The notes beneath the pieces were generated by a model. That model was not told the origin of the DNA and did not search any database. It worked only from the letters and a program-made list of their open reading frames with translations. Positions 14,458 to 25,255 of a stretch of 64,000 nt of DNA are shown in pieces. Each line of letters starts with the position of its first letter. Within the stretch, counting starts at the first letter, position 1. The stretch is from Pseudomonas fulva (GTDB lineage: Bacteria > Pseudomonadota > Gammaproteobacteria > Pseudomonadales > Pseudomonadaceae). The stretch covers positions 267,813-331,812 of the forward strand of contig NZ_JADNYP010000004.1 of NCBI RefSeq assembly GCF_015680705.1, given 5' to 3'. A program made the translations under genes and the position numbers.

Positions 14458-15285
14458 TTACTGGAGCACGGCGAGCTGGTAGGCCGTGTACTTGCGAATG
14501 TTGATCACGCCGGTATCGAAGATCAGGTACTGGCCCTTGATCCCCAGCAGCGTGCCCTCGACGACCGGGTTCTTGTCCAGGTTGAAACTGACGATCTTGG
14601 TCGGATACGCCTGCACCGGGTAGCGCATCCGCACCACCTCGGCGTCCGTGACCATCTGGATGGCGTGCAGGCCGAAGCGCCCCTGCAACGCACGCAGCCC
14701 GTCGGCACAGCTGTCGAACAGCTGGTCGCGGACCGCCGCCAGATCCAGCGCCTCGGCATCGCCCTTGAGCAGGGTGCGCCAGTTGGTCCGGTCCGGCACC
14801 TGGCTGCGCAGCAGGTCCTCGACCAGCCCCGATTGCTGCCGGGTCGATACCCGCAGGATCGGCAAGGCCTGGCTGGCGCCCTGGTCGAGCCAGCGCGTGG
14901 GCAGCTGGTTGGCGCGGGTGATGCCGACCTTGATCCCGGAGGAATTGGCCAGGTAGACGACATGGTCGGTCATGCAGAACGCTTCGCCCCACGCTGGATC
15001 ACGGCAGGTGCCGGCCTCGTAATGGCAGCGCTCCGGGGCCATGATGCAGACGTCGCATTGCGCCAGCTTGGTCATGCAGGGGTAGCAGTAGCCCTGGCTG
15101 AAGCTGGTCTTGGTGCGGCGCCCGCAGTGGCTGCAATGGATCGCCCCGAGATATTCCAGGCGCAGCTTCTGGCCGATCAATGGATTGACCGGAACCTGCT
15201 GCTCGCCTAGGCGGAAGCTGTATTGCACCACCGGCGCTTCCAGGCGCACCGCCATCTTGCTCAGGGCGCCACGGGCCAGCTCCAT
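14458..15285 (-). CDS. DUF2797 family protein, cysteine-rich
   Basis: Protein of 275 residues of the DUF2797 family, function unknown. Near the N-terminus it has paired Cys clusters: CSHCGRR, then CYPC, then CDVC and further Cys in ERCHYEAGTC and FC, which look like one or two structural zinc sites. The C-terminal half contains SSGIKVGITRANQLPTRW, which resembles a GIY-YIG-like strand-turn pattern but I do not claim nuclease activity. The ATG at 15285 overlaps the stop of the upstream DUF1315 gene (TGATG), implying coupled translation. Gene order DUF1315-DUF2797-pepN is conserved in Pseudomonas. Confidence 0.85.
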   Translation of the reverse strand: MELARGALSKMAVRLEAPVVQYSFRLGEQQVPVNPLIGQKLRLEYLGAIHCSHCGRRTKTSFSQGYCYPCMTKLAQCDVCIMAPERCHYEAGTCRDPAWGEAFCMTDHVVYLANSSGIKVGITRANQLPTRWLDQGASQALPILRVSTRQQSGLVEDLLRSQVPDRTNWRTLLKGDAEALDLAAVRDQLFDSCADGLRALQGRFGLHAIQMVTDAEVVRMRYPVQAYPTKIVSFNLDKNPVVEGTLLGIKGQYLIFDTGVINIRKYTAYQLAVLQ

Positions 15286-15545
15286 CAATGGACCGAGTCC
15301 GACTTGAACAGGATGTTGGGAATCGGCGCGGGCTTCGACGCGCACGCTTGCACGCCCATGTAGCCAGTGCGCTGTTCCTCGGGCAGGTGCTTGAGCTCCC
15401 AGGCGATGAGCGCCTGCAGCGAAAGCTCCTTCTGCTCCTGGGTCAGCTTGCGACCGTCGGCCCACTTGCCGAGCTCGATCGCGGTCTTGAGGCTTTCGTA
15501 GATCTGCGGGGTGATGTTTTCGATCATTTGCGCGAACGTGGACAT
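15285..15545 (-). CDS. YeaC/DUF1315 family small protein
   Basis: An 86-residue protein matching the DUF1315 family (E. coli YeaC). It starts MSTFAQMIENITPQIYESL and contains ELGKWADGRKLTQEQKE followed by a predicted amphipathic helix (LSLQALIAWELKHLPEEQ). It is probably a small helical cytoplasmic protein; the family has no established function. Fourteen nt separate it from the rhomboid gene upstream and its stop overlaps the DUF2797 start, so it is part of a compact transcript. The ATG at 15545 has a modest AGGAGA-type site upstream. Confidence 0.88.
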   Translation of the reverse strand: MSTFAQMIENITPQIYESLKTAIELGKWADGRKLTQEQKELSLQALIAWELKHLPEEQRTGYMGVQACASKPAPIPNILFKSDSVH

Positions 15546-15558
15546 GGCATCTCCTAAG

Positions 15559-16431
15559 TCAGTGCGACAGTTTACGCCGAGCCAGCGCCCCACCCAAGAG
15601 GCCGCTCAGACAACCGACCAGCAGCCCCGACACGTGGGCGGCGTTGGCGATGGCACCAAAGCCCAGCAAGCTGACCACGCCCGACAGGCATACCAGCAGC
15701 CAGACCAGCATGCTCGCCAGCGTACCGCGCGGCAGGCTGAACGCCGCGTCGGGAGCCAGCCGGTGATACAGCCAGACGTAGCCCAGCAGACCGTACAACA
15801 CGCCGGAAAGACCGCCGAACAGCCCCGGTCCGCTGGCCAGGTGCTGGGCAAGGTTGGACACCAACCCGAACAGCAAGGTGAAGCCAAGCAGCACCCAAGG
15901 GCCGTGACGTCTTTCTATTCGTCGCCCCAGTTCCCAGTACCACAGCCCGTTCATCGCCAGGTGCAGCACGCCAAAATGGACGAGCATTGGCGAAAACAGC
16001 CGCCACCACTGCCCTTCGGCCAGTTCCTGGGCCAGCGGAGTGAAATACAGGTAGTCGCCCTGCACGCGAAATTCCAGGAAGGTCAGCCAGCCAAGCGCCG
16101 CCAGGTTGTCCCCGAGCCCGGTGACCACCGCCACCAGGATGCTGGCCAGCAGCACCGTCGCGCACATCCAGGCGCCTCGCAGCTGCTCCCCGAGCCCTGG
16201 CGAGCGGTCGGGCGCGGGGCGCTCGGGGGCGGCCAGGTCGATGCCGGCGTTGCCATCGGGAAAGCGCTGGTACCAGGCCTGTACGGCCGGCACGTCGGTT
16301 TCGGCGACCCAGAGCACCTGCTCTTCGCCTTCCAGGCTCACCCGGTGCGGGACCTGCAGACGCTCGAGCAAGCCCACGAAGCCCGAAAGATCCGCCTCCA
16401 GTGGCAGGCGCAAGGCCCGTGCGGCGCTCAT
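15559..16431 (-). CDS. Rhomboid-family intramembrane serine protease (GlpG-like)
   Basis: Inner-membrane protein of 290 residues. An N-terminal soluble domain of about 85 residues (as in GlpG) is followed by six or so hydrophobic segments. The catalytic dyad is visible: Ser209 in GGLSGVLYG and His266 in NAAHVSG; His157 and Asn161 (HLAMNG) match the oxyanion-stabilising residues of GlpG. It therefore should be an active protease cleaving transmembrane segments; substrates are unknown. Its ATG overlaps the metallophosphoesterase stop by four bases. Fits the rhomboid gene found next to nadK in other pseudomonads. Confidence 0.93.
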   Translation of the reverse strand: MSAARALRLPLEADLSGFVGLLERLQVPHRVSLEGEEQVLWVAETDVPAVQAWYQRFPDGNAGIDLAAPERPAPDRSPGLGEQLRGAWMCATVLLASILVAVVTGLGDNLAALGWLTFLEFRVQGDYLYFTPLAQELAEGQWWRLFSPMLVHFGVLHLAMNGLWYWELGRRIERRHGPWVLLGFTLLFGLVSNLAQHLASGPGLFGGLSGVLYGLLGYVWLYHRLAPDAAFSLPRGTLASMLVWLLVCLSGVVSLLGFGAIANAAHVSGLLVGCLSGLLGGALARRKLSH

Positions 16432-17399
16432 CGGCCGGCCTGCGTGCGCTCCACCTCGACCCACACGAACTTGTGTGGATCGATGCGGGTTTCGTCATCC
16501 AGCCGGTAGGCGACCAGCTTGCCGTACAGCACGGCGCTGTAGTCCAGACAGGCCAAGTTGGGGCGAATCGGGGCGGGCCGGCCACTGCGCCAGTAGTGCC
16601 CTACGAACAGCAGGGGTTCGTTCTCGGCGTAGCGCAACAGGGCGTTCTTCTCGCTGTGGCTGAGCGGCGTGCGCGCTACCTCCTCGGGCAGGGCATCGGG
16701 CTGGAAGACGATGTCGCCATAGGTCTGCGGGTCCTCTTCCCAGAACTTGGTGCGGAAGAAGGCACGCGTCAAGCCGTCGCCGCCGGTCAGCGTGAGGCCA
16801 TCGGGCAGGCGCATGTCGGTGCCACGCAGCAACCGGTCGCAGACATTGGCGGCAAAGCTGCCCGGCACCGAGCAAGCCTGGATGAAATGGGCATCCACCC
16901 GACCGTCCGGATACTGCTGACGCAGTTGGGCGATCAACTGTGCGTCCCAGCAGGCATGCACCAGGCGAAAGCGCCCGGCATCGATGAACAGCGGCAACTG
17001 CCGAAACCATTGCACGAAGTCGTGCCAGTCCTCGGGATGGGCGGCGAACTGGCTGAGGGTTTCGTCGATCAGTCTGGCATGGCGGGCAGTGTGCTCGCGC
17101 ACGAAGGTCTTGCCGCTGCCAGGCAGCGCCGGGGTCACCCAGCCAAGGGCATTGTATTCATGGTTGCCCATGATGCAGTGCGCCTGGCCGGCCTCGACCA
17201 TGTCGTGGACCAGGTGCAACGCCTCGCGGATGCGAGGCCCGCGGTCGACGATATCGCCGAGGAACAGCGCCTGTCGCCGTGGATGGCGCCAGATGCCGTC
17301 GCGCTTGCTGTAGCCGAGCGTGTCGAGCAGACGCTGGAGTGTCAGTGCGCAGCCATGCACATCGCCGATGATGTCGAAACTTCGTGCCGGATCGAGCAT
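16428..17399 (-). CDS. Metallophosphoesterase (calcineurin-like)
   Basis: Protein of 323 residues with the classical metal-binding motifs of calcineurin-like phosphoesterases: GDVHG at residues 12-16, GDIVDRGP at about 48-55 and GNHE at about 80-83. It resembles bacterial serine/threonine phosphatase PrpA/PrpB-type and diadenosine tetraphosphatase proteins, but its substrate cannot be set from sequence. Its start overlaps the nadK stop (ATGA) and its stop overlaps the rhomboid start, so the three genes are translationally coupled. Cytoplasmic; no signal peptide. Confidence 0.92.
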   Translation of the reverse strand: MLDPARSFDIIGDVHGCALTLQRLLDTLGYSKRDGIWRHPRRQALFLGDIVDRGPRIREALHLVHDMVEAGQAHCIMGNHEYNALGWVTPALPGSGKTFVREHTARHARLIDETLSQFAAHPEDWHDFVQWFRQLPLFIDAGRFRLVHACWDAQLIAQLRQQYPDGRVDAHFIQACSVPGSFAANVCDRLLRGTDMRLPDGLTLTGGDGLTRAFFRTKFWEEDPQTYGDIVFQPDALPEEVARTPLSHSEKNALLRYAENEPLLFVGHYWRSGRPAPIRPNLACLDYSAVLYGKLVAYRLDDETRIDPHKFVWVEVERTQAGR

Positions 17400-18289
17400 C
17401 AGTCACCCCTGCCGCCCAGACGGCTGCCCCACCCGAGCTTGGTGCGGCAGACTTCATAGTAGTTGTGGTCCAGCGGATGGATCAGGCGCAGCTTCTGCGG
17501 CTTCTTGTTGACCGTGATGGTGTCGCCGGGCGCGCAGGTGAAGTGGTTCTGGCCATCGCAGGAGACTTGCGGATAGATCTGCAGGTCCTTGGACACGACG
17601 ATCTTCAGCTCGCTGTTGCCGTCCACCACGATCGGCCTGCCGGACAAGGTATGGGGGTACATCGGCACGATGACGATGGCATCGAGCTTGGGATGCATGA
17701 TCGGACCGCCAGCGGACAAGGCGTAGGCGGTCGAGCCGGTCGGCGTGGCGACGATCAGGCCGTCGGCCTTCTGGCTGCAGACGAACTGGCCGTCGATGTA
17801 GATCTCGAATTCGATCATTCGCGTCGACTTGCCTGGATGCAGCACCACGTCGTTGAGCGCATCGCCCTGACCGATCGCCTCGGCGTGACGACGAACCTCG
17901 GCCTGGAGCAGAAAGCGGTTTTCCACCAGGTAGTGGCCATCGAGCACCTCGGCGACCTTGACCTCCAGCTCGTCCGGGCGGATATCGGTGAGGAACCCCA
18001 GGCTGCCACGGTTGATCCCCAGTACCGGGACGTTGTGCCGGGCCAGGGCGCGGGCGGCGCCCAGCAGGCTGCCGTCGCCACCGACCACGATGACCAGGTC
18101 GCAGACCTCGCCCAGCAGCTTGCGCGAAGAGGTCTGCAGGCCATGCCCGGGCAGCACTTCGGCAATGGTATCCTCGAGGATCACATGCAGGTGGCGATCG
18201 ACCAGGAAGGTTTTCAGCCGGCGGATGGTATCGAGCACCTGGGAGCTGCCGAGGCGTCCGATGATACCGATATTGCGAAACTGCTCCAT
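17399..18289 (-). CDS. nadK: NAD kinase
   Basis: ATP-dependent NAD+ kinase that makes NADP+, 296 residues, the usual length. The diagnostic GGDGS motif is present (VVGGDGSLL), and ALNDVVLHPGK plus ATPTGSTAYALSAGGP are the conserved NAD-binding elements of the family. The ATG at 18289 gives MEQFRNIGIIGRLGS with a GGAG site just upstream; the reading frame is open much further but that extension is antisense to DUF1853. It heads the nadK-metallophosphoesterase-rhomboid-DUF1315-DUF2797-pepN series. Confidence 0.97.
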   Translation of the reverse strand: MEQFRNIGIIGRLGSSQVLDTIRRLKTFLVDRHLHVILEDTIAEVLPGHGLQTSSRKLLGEVCDLVIVVGGDGSLLGAARALARHNVPVLGINRGSLGFLTDIRPDELEVKVAEVLDGHYLVENRFLLQAEVRRHAEAIGQGDALNDVVLHPGKSTRMIEFEIYIDGQFVCSQKADGLIVATPTGSTAYALSAGGPIMHPKLDAIVIVPMYPHTLSGRPIVVDGNSELKIVVSKDLQIYPQVSCDGQNHFTCAPGDTITVNKKPQKLRLIHPLDHNYYEVCRTKLGWGSRLGGRGD

Positions 18290-18394
18290 GGGACTCCTGC
18301 AAGGCTCTGCGGCGGGTGAAAAGGCGCACGGCGCCGGGTCTTCGGGATTATGGGCGAAAGCGCCGTCCAGCGGCAAACCGGCTATGCTCGCAGC

Positions 18395-19375
18395 ATGACG
18401 CCCTTCGCCCGCTACGCCACCCTGCCCTGCCAGTTGCGCCAGCCTGCCGTGCGCGACCTGGCCTGGGTCATCGTCTCGCCGCCGTTGCTGTGCCAGACGC
18501 CCGCACCACAGCGCCACCCGCTGGCGGCCAGTGGCTGGGCCGACGACCCCGAAACGCTGGTACGCTGGCTGCAAGCCCTGGATGAGGATAGCCGAGCGTT
18601 GCAGCAGTGGCTGGCGCGTATCACCAGCCGTCGCCTGGGGCTCTATTACGAGGGGCTCTGGCAGTTCGCCCTGCACCAGGCTCCAGGCGTACAGCTGCTG
18701 GCCGCCAACCTGGCGATCCGCGAGGCAGGCCACACCCTGGGCGAGCTGGACATCCTGCTGCGCGACCGCGATGGCGTGCATCACCTGGAGCTGGCGATCA
18801 AACTCTACCTGGGACCCACCCGCGAGCCGGGCAGCGACCCGCGACACTGGCTCGGGCCCGGCTGCCAGGATCGCCTGGGCAGCAAGCTGGCGCACCTGGC
18901 CGGGCACCAGTTGCCGATCTCGTCGCGACCGCAGAGCCGCGCGGCACTCGCCGAGCTGGGCATCGAGGCTGCGCAGGCGCACCTGTGGCTGGGTGGCTAC
19001 CTCTTCTACCCCTGGCCGGGCCAAGCCGAAGCGCCAGCCGGTGCCGAACCTGCCCACCTGAGCGGCCGCTGGCTGCGCCGCGCCGATTGGAACAGCTATC
19101 GCGCTGCCTGCGGCGAGGGTCTCTGGCAGCCGCTGCCACGCCATCGCTGGTTGGCCCCGGCGCGCTTCGAGCCACGCGCACTGGCCACTGTCGAGCCCTT
19201 CGATGCCTGGCTGCAAGCCCTCGCCCCCAGCGCCCCGGCCCAGTTGCTGGTCCGCCTGCGGCCTGGCGCGGATGGCGCGTTCGAGGAAGCCGAACGGCTG
19301 TTCCTGGTCGCCGACCACTGGCCGCGCGCACCCAGCGAATCGCCAGCCGGCCAAGCGGATCAGGGCGCGCCGTAA
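18395..19375 (+). CDS. DUF1853 family protein
   Basis: Protein of 326 residues of the DUF1853 family, divergent from nadK, as in other Pseudomonas genomes. The start MTPFARYATLPCQLRQPAVRD is at 18395. The middle region (EAGHTLGELDILLRDRDGVHHLELAIKLYL) has the spacing of a PD-(D/E)xK nuclease-like core: E.LD-x10-ELAIK with acidic and Lys residues conserved in this family. That is an interpretation; activity is unknown. Its last 16 bases overlap the 3' end of the convergent PLP-enzyme gene. Confidence 0.85.
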   Translation: MTPFARYATLPCQLRQPAVRDLAWVIVSPPLLCQTPAPQRHPLAASGWADDPETLVRWLQALDEDSRALQQWLARITSRRLGLYYEGLWQFALHQAPGVQLLAANLAIREAGHTLGELDILLRDRDGVHHLELAIKLYLGPTREPGSDPRHWLGPGCQDRLGSKLAHLAGHQLPISSRPQSRAALAELGIEAAQAHLWLGGYLFYPWPGQAEAPAGAEPAHLSGRWLRRADWNSYRAACGEGLWQPLPRHRWLAPARFEPRALATVEPFDAWLQALAPSAPAQLLVRLRPGADGAFEEAERLFLVADHWPRAPSESPAGQADQGAP

Positions 19376-20265
19376 CCGCGCCGACCCTGCAACCCACCGG
19401 TGTGGAGAAATACCAGACGGCTGCCCGGTGCGAAGGTACCCGCCTGCACTTCCCGGCGCAGCGCCAGCAACGCCTTGCCGGTGTAGATGCCTTCCAGCGG
19501 CACGCCACTGTGGCGCTCGCACTCGACGATGAACGTCCGCAGTTGCTCATCGACCCGGCCAAAGCCGTCCCGGCAGGCTTCATGCAGGCGATAGCCCCGT
19601 TCACCGACCAGCGCCTGGACAGTCTCGCCCACGCCGTAGCGAGCCGGTACGGTCAAGGCGCCATGCACCTCGCGCTGTCCCGCTTCGGCGCGCACCAGCC
19701 CGGCCAGGGTCGTTCCAGTGCCCACTGCCAGCCACCAGGCATGATGGTCTTCCCAGCCCAGCGCTGCCAGTTGCCCCCGCGCCTGTCGCACGATCTCGGC
19801 ACAACCCTCGACGCCCGCCAGCCCGCCGCCACCTTCCGGTACGCAGTGCCAGCCGGGGTAGCGCGTTTGCCAGGGACGCCAGAAGCCCGGCTGGTGGCGG
19901 GCACGGTAGCCGGCGTGACCGAGCCAGTGCAGTTGCATGCCCCAGGCCTGGAGATCGCGTACCGTCGGGGTGTCCCGTGGCTGACCGCGCAGCAGCCCGG
20001 CGGTGGCGAAAGCGAAGCGCTTGCCGGCCGCGGCCAAGGCATGCAGGTGGTTGGAATGGGCGCCACCCAGGCTCAGTAGCCCCGGCGCGCCGGCTTCGCG
20101 GGCCTGGGCCAGGTGACCGCGCAGCTTGAACCACTTGTTGCCGCTGATCAGCGGATCCAGCAGGTCCAGGCGCAGCACTGCCACCTCGACTTCGGCATCC
20201 TGCAACCAGGGCAGCTGCAAAGGGTGCAGCGGTGCTTGCGGCAATTGGAGAAAATCGGTGGACAT
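19360..20265 (-). CDS. PLP-dependent deaminase/D-cysteine desulfhydrase family protein
   Basis: Cytoplasmic fold-type II PLP enzyme of 301 residues, related to ACC deaminase and D-cysteine desulfhydrase. The Schiff-base lysine is Lys44 in SGNKWFKLRG, and GGAHSNHLHA is the substrate/phosphate loop equivalent to GGIQSNH-type sequences. C-terminal FLHTGGLQG is also typical. It is shorter than true ACC deaminases (about 338), so D-cysteine desulfhydrase-like or another amino acid activity is more likely. It lies downstream of fadH in the same direction, 51 nt away, and converges on DUF1853. Confidence 0.88.
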   Translation of the reverse strand: MSTDFLQLPQAPLHPLQLPWLQDAEVEVAVLRLDLLDPLISGNKWFKLRGHLAQAREAGAPGLLSLGGAHSNHLHALAAAGKRFAFATAGLLRGQPRDTPTVRDLQAWGMQLHWLGHAGYRARHQPGFWRPWQTRYPGWHCVPEGGGGLAGVEGCAEIVRQARGQLAALGWEDHHAWWLAVGTGTTLAGLVRAEAGQREVHGALTVPARYGVGETVQALVGERGYRLHEACRDGFGRVDEQLRTFIVECERHSGVPLEGIYTGKALLALRREVQAGTFAPGSRLVFLHTGGLQGRRGYGAP

Positions 20266-20316
20266 CGGTCAGCCATCCTGGATAGGACGGCCATTCTAGC
20301 AGCCGCTCGGACCGCT

Positions 20317-22413
<2,097 letters not shown>

Positions 22414-22458
22414 TCATTGGTCTGGCCTCGACATTAAACAGCCCAGTGAAGGCGCTCA

Positions 22459-23079
22459 ATGATCGAAACTGACAAATCGCTGACCGTGGCGCGCAGCGGC
22501 AGTGGCTAGTGCCACAGCTGGCCGGATTTCTAGGTGAGCACCCAGGCATCGACCTGCGAATATCGACAAGCACCCATTATGCCACCTTCGAGAACGACGA
22601 CTTCGACCTGGATATCGTCTACGGCGAGCCGCAGCGCACGGAGCATGAAAGGCTGCCATTGCGGATCGAGGAGCTGACTCCACTGTGTAGCCCGGCGCTG
22701 GACTCGCGCCTGAACTCACGCAGAGCCTGTGCGCACAGACCTTGATCCAGAGCGATGGCCAGTCGGTTCAGTGGAAAGGCTGGTTCACTGCCAACGACCT
22801 GTCGACGCCAGCCACTTTCGGACTGGCGTTCGACCGCAGCTTCATGGCCATCTCGGCACCAGTCGATGGGCTTGGAGTCGTACTGGAATCGACTTTGCTG
22901 GCCGAGCGCGAGCTGGCCAGCGGGAAACTCGTCAGCCCGCTGCGAATGACCAGCAATTCGGTCCGCTACGTCGGACACTACCTGGTCCATCCCCGACGGC
23001 ATCGCCAACACGAAAACGTCACCCGCTTCAAGAATTGTTGTTCAGGGAGCTGGCGCTGGACGCGCCCAAGCTTCGTTGA
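22459..23079 (+). pseudogene. LysR-type regulator remnant, N-terminus lost and multiply frameshifted
   Basis: Pieces of a LysR substrate-binding domain (GcvA-like) are spread over three frames. Around 22459-22506 is MIETDKSLTVA, the start of the effector domain; from about 22503 WLVPQLAGFLGEHPGIDLRI continues in another frame to SPALDSRL; from about 22712 LTQSLCAQTLIQSDGQSVQW runs in the next frame to FDRSFMAISAPVDGLGVVLE and YVGHYLVHP; a last shift near 23037 restores FRELALDAPKLR and a stop at 23077-23079. The helix-turn-helix domain is missing: sequence upstream is the start of fadH. It cannot make a functional regulator. It probably once controlled fadH or the adjacent transporter. Confidence 0.85.
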
Positions 23080-23166
23080 ACAGCGTCAAGTTGCTGGCCT
23101 GCAAGACCCAGGTCTTGGCAGGTGACCAGCAGTGGCAAGATCATGCGCAAACGCGTGGCCGAACGC

Positions 23167-24915
23167 TCAGGTCTCGGACACAGCCTGTTCCTTGCATGCC
23201 TGCCGGGCCGCGGATTTCTTCTCCTTGACCACGATGTAGAACTCTTCCCCATGCTTGACCGCGCCATACAGCACGGCCTTCTCGATCAGCTCGCTGCCGC
23301 GCAGATGGCGCAGCATCATCGGATCCTTGCGCAGGTCGCGATAGAGCGCCAGGCACAGCAGTACCATGACCACGACGAACGGCAGCGCCACGACGATGGT
23401 CAGGTTCTGCAACCCGGTCAGGGCCGCGCCAGGGTCACGCGGGTCGCCGATTGCCAGCATGATCGCCGCGACCGTACCGGTCAGCGCGCCCCAGAAGATC
23501 ACCGTCGGCCGCGACGGCTCGGTGGTGCCGTGCTCGGACAACGTGCCCATCACCAGCGAGGCTGCGTCGGCGCCAGAAACGAAGAAGATGGCTACCAGGA
23601 TCATCACCAGCACCGAGGTGATCGAGGCCAGCGGGTAACTGTCGAGCAACCGGTAAAGGGCGTCGTTGCTGTTGACGACGCCATCGAGCAGCACGAAGCT
23701 GCCATCGCGCACCGCCTCGATACCCGCGCCGCCAAAGATGGTGAACCAGATCAGGCTGACCAGGCTCGGCACCAGCAGCACGCCGCTGACGAACTGGCGA
23801 ATGCTGCGTCCTCGGCTGATACGGGCGATGAACATGCCGACGAAGGGTGTCCAGGAGATCCACCAGGCCCAGTAGAACACGGTCCAGCCGGCCAGCCAGC
23901 TGCCCATCTGCTCACCGCCGCTGGCGGTGGTACGCGCCATCATTTCCGGCATCAGCTTGATGTAGTTGCCGATCGAAGTCGGCAGTAGGTTGAGCATGAG
24001 CAAGGTCGGGCCGACCATGAAGACGAACAGGGCCAGGACCAGCGCCAGGACCATGTTGGTGTTGGCTAGCCACTGGATGCCCTTGCCGATGCCGGAAACC
24101 GCCGAGGCGATGAAGGCGATCGTCAGCAAGGTGATGATGGCGATCAGGAACAGCTTGCCTGGGCTCCCGATCCAGCCGTTGTACGCCAGCCCCCCGGCGA
24201 TCTGCAACGCGCCGAGGCCGAGCGAGGCGGCCGAGCCGAACAAGGTGGCGAAGATCGCCATCATGTCGATGACGCGGCCCACCGGGCCATTGGCATGCCG
24301 ACCGATCAAGGGTCGGAACGCGGTCGAGATCAGTTGCGAGCGCCCACGGCGGAAGGTGCCGTAGGCGATGACCAGGCCGACGATGGCGTACATGGCCCAA
24401 GGATGCAGTGTCCAGTGGAACAAGGTGGTGGCCATCGCCACCTGCATCGCTTCGTTGGTCTGCCCGGCAGCCGAGCCGGGTGGCGGGTTCACGTAGTGCG
24501 AAAGCGGTTCGGCGACGCCGAAGAACATCAGGCCAATGCCCATGCCGGCGCTGAACATCATCGCAACCCAGGAAACCGTGCGGAACTCGGGCGCCTCGCC
24601 ATCGCAGCCCAACGGGATCCGGCCGTACCTGCTCGCCGCCAGCCAGAGCACGAAGACCACGAACACCGTCGAGGTGAGGACGAAGAACCAGCCGAAATGC
24701 ACGATGACCCAGGACTGCGCCGTCGAAGCGCTGGCCGCCAGGCTCGCCTGGCTGGCGAACCCCCAGATGATGAAGGCGACCGCGATGAGACTGGTGATGC
24801 CGAACACCAGCCAGTCGAGCTTGCCCTCCAGATGCCGATCCTGCCTGGCCTCTTCGGTCTTGGACGGATCCGTCACGCCAAGCCCCAGCGTTTCGACCTG
24901 TTGTTCGGTTGCCAT
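23167..24915 (-). CDS. BCCT-family transporter (choline/betaine/carnitine type)
   Basis: Inner-membrane secondary transporter of 582 residues with about 12 predicted membrane helices. Diagnostic BCCT sequences are present: the glycine-rich TM3 stretch FSAGMGIGLMFFGVAEPL and the aromatic TM8 signature FYWAWWISWTPFVGMFIAR, whose Trp residues form the trimethylammonium-binding box. Family substrates are choline, glycine betaine, carnitine or related compounds, coupled to Na+ or H+. Substrate cannot be chosen from sequence alone. Short cytoplasmic tails (about 45 and 60 residues) do not show the long C-terminal osmosensor of BetT. It stands alone, next to the LysR remnant. Confidence 0.93.
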   Translation of the reverse strand: MATEQQVETLGLGVTDPSKTEEARQDRHLEGKLDWLVFGITSLIAVAFIIWGFASQASLAASASTAQSWVIVHFGWFFVLTSTVFVVFVLWLAASRYGRIPLGCDGEAPEFRTVSWVAMMFSAGMGIGLMFFGVAEPLSHYVNPPPGSAAGQTNEAMQVAMATTLFHWTLHPWAMYAIVGLVIAYGTFRRGRSQLISTAFRPLIGRHANGPVGRVIDMMAIFATLFGSAASLGLGALQIAGGLAYNGWIGSPGKLFLIAIITLLTIAFIASAVSGIGKGIQWLANTNMVLALVLALFVFMVGPTLLMLNLLPTSIGNYIKLMPEMMARTTASGGEQMGSWLAGWTVFYWAWWISWTPFVGMFIARISRGRSIRQFVSGVLLVPSLVSLIWFTIFGGAGIEAVRDGSFVLLDGVVNSNDALYRLLDSYPLASITSVLVMILVAIFFVSGADAASLVMGTLSEHGTTEPSRPTVIFWGALTGTVAAIMLAIGDPRDPGAALTGLQNLTIVVALPFVVVMVLLCLALYRDLRKDPMMLRHLRGSELIEKAVLYGAVKHGEEFYIVVKEKKSAARQACKEQAVSET

Positions 24916-25255
24916 GGATGAACCCCTCTGCGGCGAATGCCGGATCTTGTTGTTGTTCTTTCCTTGGGTGTCCGCAGGAGTCGGACTCGGCGCGGGCAGC
25001 AGGCTGCGCGATTATCCTGCGTCGAAAAGCCGCGACCCTGTCTCAGGACCGTCTTCGCGCGTCCTTTGCGCGACGCGGCCGGCGCCTGCGAAGGTAACGC
25101 CGCGGCACCGGAACTGGCCGCCCCGACGGCCCGGCTCGTCTTTTGGCGAGCTGTGGCGAACGCTGCCACGACCAGTCGTCGCGCAACCTGGCGCGCAACA
25201 CAACTTCGACGTTCCCCCCAAGGTCAGCCAGGAAACACACCCCAGGTGAAAAGCC
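24916..25255. other. Divergent intergenic region, BCCT transporter / lipoprotein SDR
   Basis: A 340-bp gene-free stretch holding the promoters of the two divergent genes. No convincing -35/-10 pair was found by eye on either strand. It contains GC-rich short inverted repeats around 25040-25110 (CGCGCGTCC / GGCCGGCGCC) but no recognisable operator. Confidence 0.4.

Noticed and set aside
12286..15210. 974-codon open plus-strand frame opposite pepN and DUF2797
   Set aside because: Antisense of well-supported genes; no start signal or family motif.
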